Assembly (NCBI GenBank): GCA_964570325.1
Contig: CAZMXS010000004.1
Coordinates: forward strand, 1-64,000
Source of the DNA: CAZMXS01 sp964570325
Lineage (GTDB): Bacteria > Verrucomicrobiota > Kiritimatiellia > CAIQIC01 > CAZMXS01
Length of the DNA: 64,000 nucleotides
Direction: 5' to 3'
The first letter of the stretch is position 1. Each line of letters starts with the position of its first letter. The notes beneath the pieces are model-generated. The model saw only the letters and a list, made by a program, of their open reading frames with translations. It was not told the origin of the DNA and made no database searches. The translations under genes and the position numbers were made by a program. Shown piece after piece: positions 1 through 10,000 of this stretch.

Positions 1-3000
1 CCAGTTGCCGGTCTCCGGCCAGTAAACCGCCACATCGGTCTTGCCATCGCCGTCAAAGTCCGCCGGCACCGGAACCACCGCGCCGAAGCCCCATTGAATC
101 ATCGCGCCGGTCATAGTGGAGCTGTAAAGGATATGCCAGTTGCCGGTTGGCGGATAGAAGACAGCCAAGTCAGCCTTGCCGTCGCCGTCGTAATCGCCAG
201 GCGCTGGAATGACATTGGCATACCCCCAAATATAACCGACAGCATTCTGGCAACCGCTGTATTGAATCAACCACGCGCCTTTCTGCGGCCAATATGCGGC
301 CAGATCGGTCTTGCCATCGCCATCGTAATCTGCCGGCACCGGTACGGTATCCTTCCATCCCCAGTTCTGTAAACGGGTCGTCCCCAAGGTGCTCTGCAGA
401 ATATACCAGTTGCCCTTTAGCGGATCATAGAACGCCACGTCCTCAACGCCATCGCCGTCATAATCCGCCGGCACTGGAATGACACCATTCCACCCATATT
501 CGCCTGAAGAGCGCTGGGTGCCGTCGCCATTCAGGATCACCCAATAACCGCGGCCAGGATAGAAGAACGCGATATCTGTATAGCCATCCCCGTTGTAATC
601 CGCCGGCACCGGAATGTCGGGATCGGACCAGTCGAGAACAATATAGTTCATCGCCTCACTGTACAGGTTATAGAGCCATCCCGCGCCCGGGAAAAAGACA
701 CTGTAATCAGACATGCCCTTGCCGTCGAAATCCAGCGGGGTTCGCGCGTTCTTGACATACAGGGCCGAGGTCGTCGTGATCCGGTTGGACGCCACATAGA
801 CGCTCAAAGAAGCCGGCGTTTTCCAGCCCATAACCGGCTTGAAGGTGACCGTGTGGTAGCCGACGCCCAGCGAGGAGACGGTCACGCCGCTCTTGTACCA
901 CGACCCAGCGCCATCCACTTGCCAGGTTGCGGCTGTCACCGCCAGCGGGAAGATATCCACCTTCAAGGAGCCGGTCGGAATGGTGTTGCGGACTTTCAAC
1001 TGGACTGTGATGCTCTGTTGCAGGCCTACGCCCGTCCCGCCATTGACCAGCAGATGCCCGATAAAGTCGCCGGTCGTACCCTGCGCCGTAATCGAAACAA
1101 CATGGGTATTGGTCTGGCCCGAACTGGCGTTAAACGCCGGACTGGCGGACAACCAGGGCACATCGCTGCTGATCGTATATGACAGGCCACCACGGCCGGA
1201 GTTCCACACCTTGAGCAACTGCTGGGCCGGGGGCTGGCCCGGCAGCGCCCAGACTGTAACCAGCGACGGATACACATTCAATTGCGGCTGGTTGTGCGGG
1301 TTCGAGTTCGCATCGCGCGGATCGGACCCGTAAACCATGATCTCGTCGTAGTCCGACACACCGTCACCATCGAAGTCGCTACCATTGAATGCCGAGGTCA
1401 GGTTGCCGAAGAAGTGGTATTCCCAAGCATCCGGTACGCGGTCAGCATCCGTATCGCGGTCGCGGATGAGGATGCGCTGGCCGGTCTTATTGCCCGGCAC
1501 CGTCAGCGCCTTGGGCGTGTAGTCGGCGGCATAGACCGTCGGATCCTTGACAAACCCGAACGACTCCCAGTTGTCCAGTTTTCGGTTCCCATTCTGATCT
1601 ATAAAGGCACGCACATAATACGTGCTGGCGCGCAGGCCGCGCAGTTTGAATGCGCCGGCCGCATCGGACGTCACGCGCGCGTCGGGCACACCGCAGAAGC
1701 CTTCGGATGTGTAAGCCTCCACCACGATCTTCTCGGGCACCGCCTTGCCGAAGTAGAGCGTCTCGCCCGAAATCATGTAAGCCCCCAGCGGGGAATCCTG
1801 TAAATTGACAGCGAACGCCTGGCCACCCCATGGGCTGAATTGCTGGCCGGTCTGCCCGCCACTGACACCCCGCACGCGCCAATAGTATGCGCGGTTCGTG
1901 AAGGTCTCGTTGCCGGCATAGATCGGGAGCTGGTACTTAACCGAACCATCGCGCTCACGGAACGGCGACCACGCCCCAAGGTCAAGCAGGATGGTATTGA
2001 ACTGCGGATCGGGGCTGATCTGCAGATGAAACATCGTCGCGGAAAGGTCCATCTTCCACTGGAACTCATTGCGGGCGAAAACCAGTTGCGACCCGCTAGG
2101 CGACGTCAACACCGGCGTCATCTGGCTGGTCGGGTTCGTGACCCGGAACGTGCCACCGCTGCCCACCAGCGCTGAGTAGCGGTCATACACCTGCCACTTG
2201 TAGAAGCCGCTTGGCAATCCGTAAATGCCAGCAGCCATGTAATCGGCCTCACAGAAGAAATCGCGGGACTGCGGGATTTGGCGGCGGAGGATTTCGGGCG
2301 CGCCGGCAAGCCCCATGTTCTGAATCGTAACCGTGTAGTAAATCGGATTGTTCTGCGTGCCCCAGTTGTTGCCCGGCCAGTTGACATGGCCTGTGCCCCA
2401 GGAAAACCGCGGCAGGCCAGGCGGGTTATCCATCAGCTCAAACACCACTTCAGGCCCCTTGCCGTGCGACTGATTGGCTGGGTTGTATTTCCCAAGCGCC
2501 GCCGGTTCGTTGGTGTCGCACTTTCCATCCCGGTTCATGTCCATATAAGCGAAATACCATTGCGACCCTTCGCGCAGGTGACCGGAATAGCAACCGCGCC
2601 ATGAAATCGTGACGGGCTCCCAGAAATCCAGCGCTTCCGGGAACAGCGGATGGTCATACGGCGCATCACCGAACTCCCAAGTCTTCCAGACAATCTCGCC
2701 GTCCGGATCGGTGTTCATCGCCTGCGACTGATATGCCAGCACGCGGAGATAGGCATTGGCATCCGAAGCAGCGCCGAAGTGCTTCAGGCCGCTATATTTG
2801 AAGATATAGGTGACTTGCGGGACCGGATAGCTATTGGCATCCACCGGGCTGGTGCGGATGATTGAATTGGACGAATAGGTATCCCGGAACATGAACTCCG
2901 CATAGTTGCTCCAACCGTCGCTGTCAGGATCCTCGTTGGCGTCATAGCGCAGTGGACTGAGCGCCGTCGGATACAATTCCTCCCAGGCGTCATCCATACC

Positions 3001-6000
3001 GTCACCATCGCTATAGAGTTCGCCATATGAGCGCGATTCCGGGCTCGGCCGGCTGTCGTAATCGCCGAAACCGTCGCCATCCGTGTCAAAGTCCCGCGGA
3101 TCCGTGCCGGCCAGGTATTCCGCCCGGTTGTTCAGACCATCGCCATCCGGATCGCCCCACGCACCATCATTGCCCGTGGCAATGCGCGGGTTAAGGCCAT
3201 GCTGGGTCTCCCAAGAATCCGGCAGCGTGTCGCCGTCGCTGTCCTGCGTGGGTGATTCGCCGCCCACGAGCGCAAATGTCGCTTGGCCATTACGGACGCC
3301 GGCAAAGTCCCAATTCAACTCATGAATTAGATCTTCCAGTGTCTCACCGCCATCATCCGCTGGGAAGAAGCCCACCAGGTAATTGCCCCCCAGCACACGG
3401 AACGGATAAAGCGTGAAGGTCCCGTAAGCCGGATTGACGCGCCCGGAGCCGATCGTCGCATTAGGCACCAGCAAGCCCACATCCATCTCGGGCGACGGGA
3501 GATTGGTGGCAAACAGGGCCGCGCGGTCCACGACCGACATACTGCCTCCATAATTGTCGAAGTTGAAGTAGCTGATCATGTCCTTATGATCGCCCAGCAG
3601 GTTTTGTTTCATGTTTTCACGAATCTCGGTCGTGGTCAGCCCGGCCTTCCAGATACGAACCTCATCCAATTGGCCGGCCAGGTTCAAACCCACCACCACC
3701 GGCCCATCCATCCGGCGCGGTGTACCACCGGAAGCCACTTTGTTGGCGCCGGGGATCGGATACACATACGCACCAAGCGTACCATCAATGTATCCATCAA
3801 CATACAGAATCGCGTTGGTCGGATTGCGCAGATACGCCACATGATGCCACTTGCCGTCATTGATCTTGATCACGCCCTGGATGTGATTGCGGGTCGAAAG
3901 ATCAATGATCACTTCCTGCGATACGATGCGCGGGATGCCATTGGAATACTCATAGGTGGTTTCCAGATACTGCCCGCCAAAACCGGCCTGCACGCGGCCT
4001 TCCGTGTCCAACCGCATGAAGTAATTGTAATCACCCTCAGATGGCGCCGGCGTGTTGTACTTGCTGATGATCACGCCGCCGTCGGTGTCGGTGGTCTTGA
4101 TCCACGCTTCGATTGTCCAGTACCGCAACTGATCGTCACCGGCCGGGCTGTTCTCGCGCAGGTGCCCGCCGTCACCGATCACCTGCAGGACACCCGGATT
4201 GACCACGTTCTCGTCATAGAACAGAGAAAGCGAGCGCGTGTCGGCGATCTGCGCATCGGACCGCCCCACCTTCCATAACCGAATATCGCGAACATCACCC
4301 AAGAAGCCCTGGTTGGCGGCGCCGCCGATAAGCAGGTTCCCCGCACCGGCAGCCGGCTTCAAACTGGTGTTCACTGAACGCGCCGGCAGACCATCAATGA
4401 AAATGCAAAGCGAATTGCTGCAGAAACGCCCGGCCAGATGGGTCCACTGCCCCAAAACCAGCGAAGCTCCGGCAGCGGCCTCGATTTCCTCGCCGCTATT
4501 GCCTTGGAACCGGACATAGGGCTTGCCGCCGTCTTTGATGCCCATCTCATAACTGATGCGCCCCGCCGCGCCGACCTTGCGGCTGATGATGGTCCGGCGG
4601 CCGCTGGTCGGCAGGTTCGAGGCATTAACCCAGCATTCGACCGTGAAATCGGCCAGGTTCAGGCGGCTGGTCGCCACACAAGGGATCGCATCCGGCACGG
4701 TCACCGTGCCGCCGTTCACCAACCGCACCGCGCGCATGACATAGGGGCTCAAAGAAATGCGCGGGCTGGTCTCGTGAATCACTTCGATATTGTCATTGAT
4801 CGTGTCATCATCCGTATCGCGGCGCAACGGATAGGTCTGATAGAGATCCTGCTCGTCGCCATTGGAGAGCTGGTCCAGGTCCACATCCAAATTGTAATCC
4901 GAGACGCCTGTGCCGGTGCTATCCGGGTTGTTCGGGTCCGTGCCGGCGAGATACTCATACATGTTCAGCAACAGATCGCCATCCGGATCGCCGCGCGGGT
5001 CCACACCTAACGTGCCGAAATGTTCCAGTTCCCACCAGTCCGGCAGGCCGTTCTGATCAATATCACAGGATGCCACCACCCACACCTTGGTGACCGCCGC
5101 CGGATAACCGGACGCCGTGGCAGTCAGATTGATCGGATTGTTGCCGGTCGAGGCATCGCCGCGCAACGAGAACACGGCGCCCTGCGCGCCGGCCGGAATC
5201 GTTACAGTGTCGGAAACCTTATAGGTACCGCTGTCACCCTTGATCCGGAAACTGTTCTGGTTGGGTGTGGTCAGGTTCACAATCAATGGATTGTCCGTCG
5301 GCCCCGCCCGCTGAATCCCCACACTGATCTCCGCGCCCAGCTTGATGTAAACCTGCGGCGGAAGAATCAGGGTCTGGTTGGAGAATACATTGACTACCAC
5401 ATTACTGAAGAGATACGCCGCGGAGGACGGCAGGACCACCACCTGGCTTTGGCCGGTGGAAAGCCCGGTGAAAAGCACCGGGATGGATTGCGAAACCGCA
5501 TTGGTCGGATCGAACACCACACCGCTTTGATCCATCATAAAATAGCCGGGAATCAATGCGGAAAGACCGACAGTAAGCGACGAGTTCAGGTCGCCAGGCA
5601 CCAAGCCCTCGCGGATAACCTCGACCGTCTTGGGGCCAGCCGACATGACCAGGTTGACCGGGTCGGCGCTTAAGCGAACGCGCCGGACGGTGTTGGAATA
5701 GACATTGACTTTGCCCGTTGTGCTCGTCCAGCCGGCAGCCGAGGCTACCAAGGAAGCCGTGCCGCCGGAAACACCGGTAATGGTAATCGTATTGGTCTGG
5801 GATAACAGGCCGTTTGTCGCGGCAAAGGTGGTTGAGGCCGGCACGGTAAAAATACTGGTTGCGCCACTGGTCAAGGCTACAGTCAGACTATTGGTCAAGT
5901 CCGTCTCAAAGGTGCCGGTCCGAATCAGCTTGATCTGCGTCGTGGGTCCGGCGCTAAGGACAATGTTCGCCGTCGCGGGCTCAAACGCGAGCGTCTTGAT

Positions 6001-6705
6001 CGAATTGGTCGAGACATTCACCGCCACATACATCGTCTGGTACATCGGGTTGGCATCCGGCTCAATGGTCAGGATCGAGGAGCCGGCCGATTTACCCTTC
6101 AGCACGATCGTCTTGGACTGCGTGTTCAGCAGGGTCGCCGGGAAAATAACCTTGTTAGTGACGGTGAAGAAGTTGGTTGCGCCGCTAATCAGGTTGAGAG
6201 TGAGATTGGTATTGAGGACATTGCCGCCGGTGATCTTCGTGCGCGTGATGGTGACCGTCGTGCTGGAGCCCATGCTGAGGATGATGTTGACCGGGTCCGG
6301 GCTGACGGTCATGGCGACCGGCGAACTAACGCGGATCGGAATGGAGGTTGGCGAATAATCCTCAGCCGAAAGCTCCAGATAAGCCGAACCGGTGGCCTTG
6401 AGACGAAGGATGATGGGCAACGTGGCAAAACCGGCGGGAATCTTGAGCGGACTGGCGACCGGGATTTCAGCAATCGTCGGGTCGGTGATGTTGTAATAGA
6501 CGTCCAAGTCAGCGCTCAAGTCGCCATCGCGCGTGATGGTGATCGGAAAGTCCTGGCTGGGCGGGTTTGTCAACGGCGCGTCCACGATGGAAGGATTGAC
6601 GGTCAATGTATAGCCGCTGGCGGATATCGCCGGCAAACCGAACAGCGCCAAGCCGACAAACAAGACGGCCAGGATGGTCCTTGTTCCACAGGCAGACATG
6701 GTCAT
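1..6705 (-). CDS. Giant secreted LamG / TSP3-repeat protein with C-terminal FG-GAP-like propeller, partial
   Basis: The frame is open from the start to the left edge, giving at least 2235 residues; the C-terminus lies outside the window. A hydrophobic signal peptide spans about residues 5-30. Next come several roughly 100-residue beta-sandwich repeats (to about 550), Asp-rich TSP3-like calcium-binding repeats (DPDGDG, AGTDP), two LamG/concanavalin-like domains (about 650-1030), and more TSP3-like repeats. A BACON-like domain sits near 1800-1900. At least six FG-GAP/VCBS-like units with core PADYDGDGKTD follow from about 1990, spaced about 130 bases apart in DNA. Three in-frame ATGs lie at 6711, 6705 and 6699. 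The GGGAG ribosome site directly touches the first, so 6705 is preferred. Likely role: surface adhesion or carbohydrate binding. The domain families are recognised by eye; the function is inferred. Confidence 0.85.
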   Translation of the reverse strand, partial: MTMSACGTRTILAVLFVGLALFGLPAISASGYTLTVNPSIVDAPLTNPPSQDFPITITRDGDLSADLDVYYNITDPTIAEIPVASPLKIPAGFATLPIILRLKATGSAYLELSAEDYSPTSIPIRVSSPVAMTVSPDPVNIILSMGSSTTVTITRTKITGGNVLNTNLTLNLISGATNFFTVTNKVIFPATLLNTQSKTIVLKGKSAGSSILTIEPDANPMYQTMYVAVNVSTNSIKTLAFEPATANIVLSAGPTTQIKLIRTGTFETDLTNSLTVALTSGATSIFTVPASTTFAATNGLLSQTNTITITGVSGGTASLVASAAGWTSTTGKVNVYSNTVRRVRLSADPVNLVMSAGPKTVEVIREGLVPGDLNSSLTVGLSALIPGYFMMDQSGVVFDPTNAVSQSIPVLFTGLSTGQSQVVVLPSSAAYLFSNVVVNVFSNQTLILPPQVYIKLGAEISVGIQRAGPTDNPLIVNLTTPNQNSFRIKGDSGTYKVSDTVTIPAGAQGAVFSLRGDASTGNNPINLTATASGYPAAVTKVWVVASCDIDQNGLPDWWELEHFGTLGVDPRGDPDGDLLLNMYEYLAGTDPNNPDSTGTGVSDYNLDVDLDQLSNGDEQDLYQTYPLRRDTDDDTINDNIEVIHETSPRISLSPYVMRAVRLVNGGTVTVPDAIPCVATSRLNLADFTVECWVNASNLPTSGRRTIISRKVGAAGRISYEMGIKDGGKPYVRFQGNSGEEIEAAAGASLVLGQWTHLAGRFCSNSLCIFIDGLPARSVNTSLKPAAGAGNLLIGGAANQGFLGDVRDIRLWKVGRSDAQIADTRSLSLFYDENVVNPGVLQVIGDGGHLRENSPAGDDQLRYWTIEAWIKTTDTDGGVIISKYNTPAPSEGDYNYFMRLDTEGRVQAGFGGQYLETTYEYSNGIPRIVSQEVIIDLSTRNHIQGVIKINDGKWHHVAYLRNPTNAILYVDGYIDGTLGAYVYPIPGANKVASGGTPRRMDGPVVVGLNLAGQLDEVRIWKAGLTTTEIRENMKQNLLGDHKDMISYFNFDNYGGSMSVVDRAALFATNLPSPEMDVGLLVPNATIGSGRVNPAYGTFTLYPFRVLGGNYLVGFFPADDGGETLEDLIHELNWDFAGVRNGQATFALVGGESPTQDSDGDTLPDSWETQHGLNPRIATGNDGAWGDPDGDGLNNRAEYLAGTDPRDFDTDGDGFGDYDSRPSPESRSYGELYSDGDGMDDAWEELYPTALSPLRYDANEDPDSDGWSNYAEFMFRDTYSSNSIIRTSPVDANSYPVPQVTYIFKYSGLKHFGAASDANAYLRVLAYQSQAMNTDPDGEIVWKTWEFGDAPYDHPLFPEALDFWEPVTISWRGCYSGHLREGSQWYFAYMDMNRDGKCDTNEPAALGKYNPANQSHGKGPEVVFELMDNPPGLPRFSWGTGHVNWPGNNWGTQNNPIYYTVTIQNMGLAGAPEILRRQIPQSRDFFCEADYMAAGIYGLPSGFYKWQVYDRYSALVGSGGTFRVTNPTSQMTPVLTSPSGSQLVFARNEFQWKMDLSATMFHLQISPDPQFNTILLDLGAWSPFRERDGSVKYQLPIYAGNETFTNRAYYWRVRGVSGGQTGQQFSPWGGQAFAVNLQDSPLGAYMISGETLYFGKAVPEKIVVEAYTSEGFCGVPDARVTSDAAGAFKLRGLRASTYYVRAFIDQNGNRKLDNWESFGFVKDPTVYAADYTPKALTVPGNKTGQRILIRDRDTDADRVPDAWEYHFFGNLTSAFNGSDFDGDGVSDYDEIMVYGSDPRDANSNPHNQPQLNVYPSLVTVWALPGQPPAQQLLKVWNSGRGGLSYTISSDVPWLSASPAFNASSGQTNTHVVSITAQGTTGDFIGHLLVNGGTGVGLQQSITVQLKVRNTIPTGSLKVDIFPLAVTAATWQVDGAGSWYKSGVTVSSLGVGYHTVTFKPVMGWKTPASLSVYVASNRITTTSALYVKNARTPLDFDGKGMSDYSVFFPGAGWLYNLYSEAMNYIVLDWSDPDIPVPADYNGDGYTDIAFFYPGRGYWVILNGDGTQRSSGEYGWNGVIPVPADYDGDGVEDVAFYDPLKGNWYILQSTLGTTRLQNWGWKDTVPVPADYDGDGKTDLAAYWPQKGAWLIQYSGCQNAVGYIWGYANVIPAPGDYDGDGKADLAVFYPPTGNWHILYSSTMTGAMIQWGFGAVVPVPADFDGDGKTDVAVYWPETGNW

Positions 6706-6803
6706 GTTCATCTCCCGAGTCATTGCGTCAAAAATACAGACCGATTGTTTACCAAAAAACTTCCCTCTGCGCCTCTAAAAAACAGCCAAAACGTCAAAGT
6801 TTT

Positions 6804-6999
6804 TTAACCGCGGATTGCACAGATCACGCGGATTGGAGACCTTGTAACAGCAAATTAACGCGAATTGAAAACCCCATCGTCGTCATACTCTCTTTTTCGC
6901 GTCTTTCGCGTATTTCGTAGTTCAACTCCGTTTGTATCCGCGCCACCCGCGTAATCCGCGGTCAATTTCCGTTTTCCATGTGTGTTAATTCGCGGTTCA
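6804..6999. repeat. Nested inverted repeat with about 10-base periodicity
   Basis: The intergenic stretch holds two nested pairs of complementary arms. The outer-left arm at 6804-6834 (begins TTAACCGCGGATT) pairs with 6935-6965 (about 23 of 31 positions). The arm near 6850-6871 (AATTAACGCGAATTG) pairs with 6971-6999. Between them lies a further CGCGT/TTTCG tract of similar period. The element separates the start of the left giant gene from the 3' end of the next. No gene is visible in 6706-7040. Confidence 0.75.
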
Positions 7000-7040
7000 C
7001 TCCCCACTGATCACTGGCGACTGATTACTGACCTCTCCCC
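6999..7040. repeat. Degenerate heptamer tract (ACTGATC class) touching a stop codon
   Basis: Six consecutive 7-base units can be read in register, for example ACTGATC, ACTGGCG and ACTGATT. The last unit ends at the base before the TAA stop (7041-7043, minus strand) of the 2918-residue protein gene. Confidence 0.75.
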
Positions 7041-10000
7041 TTACGGGTTCACAATCACCCGGTAGTACTTCATCCGGAACCCACCGGTCAGAATACCGTC
7101 GTCGGTGACCGTCATAATCTCGTTCGTGAACGGCAGACTGCTCCACAGCGCCGGGCTGGTCCAGACATCCGTGCCCAGCGATTCCCGGTACTGGATCGTA
7201 TATCGTCGGTCAGCCTTGGCCGCCCATTCGATCACCAACACCCCATTGTCAATCCGGACATCGGTCACGTCCATGACCGACGCATCATCGAACGGATCGG
7301 TGTTCGCCAGGAATTCCTCATAGTTGGTCATCCCGTCATTATCCGGATCGGCATTCCAATCCACCGGGTTGTCGCCAAAGAACGACGTCACCCATTTGCT
7401 CAGCATCTCCGTCGCCTGAACCGGCCCGTCCGGCGGATCAATCAACAGATCCTTGGTCCAGCCCAGCGAGCCGTAGGTGGATGGCACCGGCAGGGTCAAG
7501 TCGAAGTCCAGGTTCGGGGATGTCGAGTACCGAATCACACCGCCGTTGAGCACCAGCGCGGTTGTATTGATGTAGTCCAAGTCCCAGCTCCAGTCTTTGT
7601 TCTGGATCGGGTACTCGAACGCCACCGTGCTGCCCGAGTATGACTTGTAATACGCGTTGCGGGTCGCTCCCTCCAGCCGCAACGTAATGTACGGAATACC
7701 GCTCACCTGGGCTACCGGCCGCGAGAACACCACCCAAACCGTCACCGTCTGCCCCGGATAATACACGCCGTCCAGATTCGGCGAGGTAACATAGAGCACC
7801 CCTGGCGTCATGCGGCTGGCCGTCAGCGTGGCCGCGCCCCGGAGCGTGCCGGCATCGCGCCAGTTCCGCTCCCAGTCGCCCAGGTTGTATTTGGCGATCG
7901 CCTCACTATCGGCGTTGCCGAACAACGGCCCGGCAAAGTCCTCGACCTGACCATAGTTCCAGCCCGCGCCGCTGGTCGTGTTGGTGTAAGTGCTGTCGTC
8001 GAACCGGTAATAGCCGACCATCCCGCTGATATTGGTCATGCCGACCTTGTTCATAACATTGGCCACTTCCGAAGGACGCAAGGCCCGATTGCATAATACA
8101 ACCTCATCCACCAAGCCATTCATCCCCTTGCCGACCATGCCGATGCCCGGCCCGGTCGAATTGTACATCGGTACTTTTTCCGTCCGGTTCGAGCGCACCA
8201 CGGACCCGTTGACATACAGCAGCAATTCGCCATTTGTGGCGTTGTAGGTGGCGGCCACGTGTGTCCAAGCGCTCAACGGCACCGCATTTGAAGCCCAGAG
8301 CAAAACCTGCGCCTTTTCACCGCCACCGTTGAATTTGATAGCAATGCGATTGATGCTCTGCGGATCAGTCCACCAGCCCAGACAGTAGTTGAATACGCCA
8401 GGCTCCACCTCGCGGCTGACGATCTGCGAATTATTCGGAATTGTCGTCGGATTCACCCAGGCCGCTATCGTGAAACTGCGCAGCCCGAAACGCAGGTCAT
8501 TGGGCATCAGGACATAATCATTGGTTCCGCCAGCCACAGATAAGGCGCGATCCACGGCCGGGCTCAGCGAATTAATCGGGCTTACGCCTTTGCGCACTTC
8601 AAAACTGTCGGTCAACCCGTCATCATCAGTGTCCGGCAAGGCGGGATGCGCCTGATAGGTCTGTTCCGTCCCATTGGCCAGGCCATCGCCGTCACGGTCT
8701 TCGTCCGTATCCAACATGCCATCGTTGTCCGTATCCCAGTCACGCGGATTGGTGTCAGCCCAGAACTCATAGAGATTCATCAGGCCATCCCCATCCATGT
8801 CATATTGTGGCGCCCACTGCAATCCCGCCACCTGAGCCAATGGGTTGAAGTTGGTCCAGAACAGCGCTTGCCACCAATCGCCCACCCCATCCTCATCAAT
8901 GTCGTCATATCCCATCAGATCGGCGAAGGTATTGGTTGTGAATCCCACCGCACTAATCGCGGCATACTGCCAGTTGCTCCGGTTGACATAATCCTCCGCG
9001 CCAAACCCTTGGATCCCACCAATCAATGGATTGACCACGGTCGTGTTGACTCCATCATCAAACCGGTAATTGGCTACCAACCCGATGCCTTGCACGGAAT
9101 TGGTCATTGCGTAGCTGGAGACCACCGGGTGAATTGGATCGCCCTGGCCGTATTTGTATGTAGCCAAGATGAACTTGTTGGTGTCAATCCAATGGCTTTG
9201 CAGATGAACCTGCCAATAACCGGATGCATAATCAATGGTCCCGAAATCACCGGAACCCGGGCCGAACAAAGTTCCAATTCCATTGTCCTGATAAAGGTAG
9301 CCGCCAACATCCAACAGGAAGGAGCCGGCTAAAATCGGGGTATTGCTGACCGTTCCCGAGTAATCCTCAACCAGCACGCCACCTCCTTGCCCGACCAATT
9401 CGTCGAGGATCTGCATGGTGTTCGTAAATGTGAAATTCGTGATCGCATTGATCCCCGAAAACCACGGCGCATTGACCACCACATCGCGGCCCATGGCAAT
9501 CTGCCGGGCATCTCGGGCCCAATTCCAGACCCGCACTTCGTCCACATATCCGTTCAATCCTTCACCCAACATGGTCGCGCCACCGCCTGTCGCCGGGTTT
9601 TCGACACAGACCAACGCCTGCAGTTGAACGCCGTTCACGAACAACTGCAATGTGCGATTGGAAGGATTCCAGACACCAGCCAGATGAGTCCAGGTATCCG
9701 GCGGGATCGCAGAGTTGGCGCCGGCCATGTAGGAAACGCCGGCGGAGGTCGTGAACATCACCAGCGGCTTGTTTGCGCTCACGTTCAGCGCAAAATTGGT
9801 TTGCCCGTTCAGCAAACGACGACGGATAATTGAACCCGATTCCGAAGCGCTTGATAGCCGCACCCAAGCCTCGATAGTCCAAGCCCGCAGATCGAAGCGA
9901 TCCTTCGCGTCCGTATCGCCCATGCCGGGCAGTTCGTAGCCCGTCCCGCTCAAGGCCAAGCTGCGTTGGATAACCGGACTGCGTGAATCGGTGGGACTAG

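Noticed and set aside
7041..7300. PEP-CTERM or Por-type sorting signal on giant proteins
   Set aside because: No C-terminal hydrophobic helix plus basic tail and no typical Por motif; the ends are soluble beta domains.
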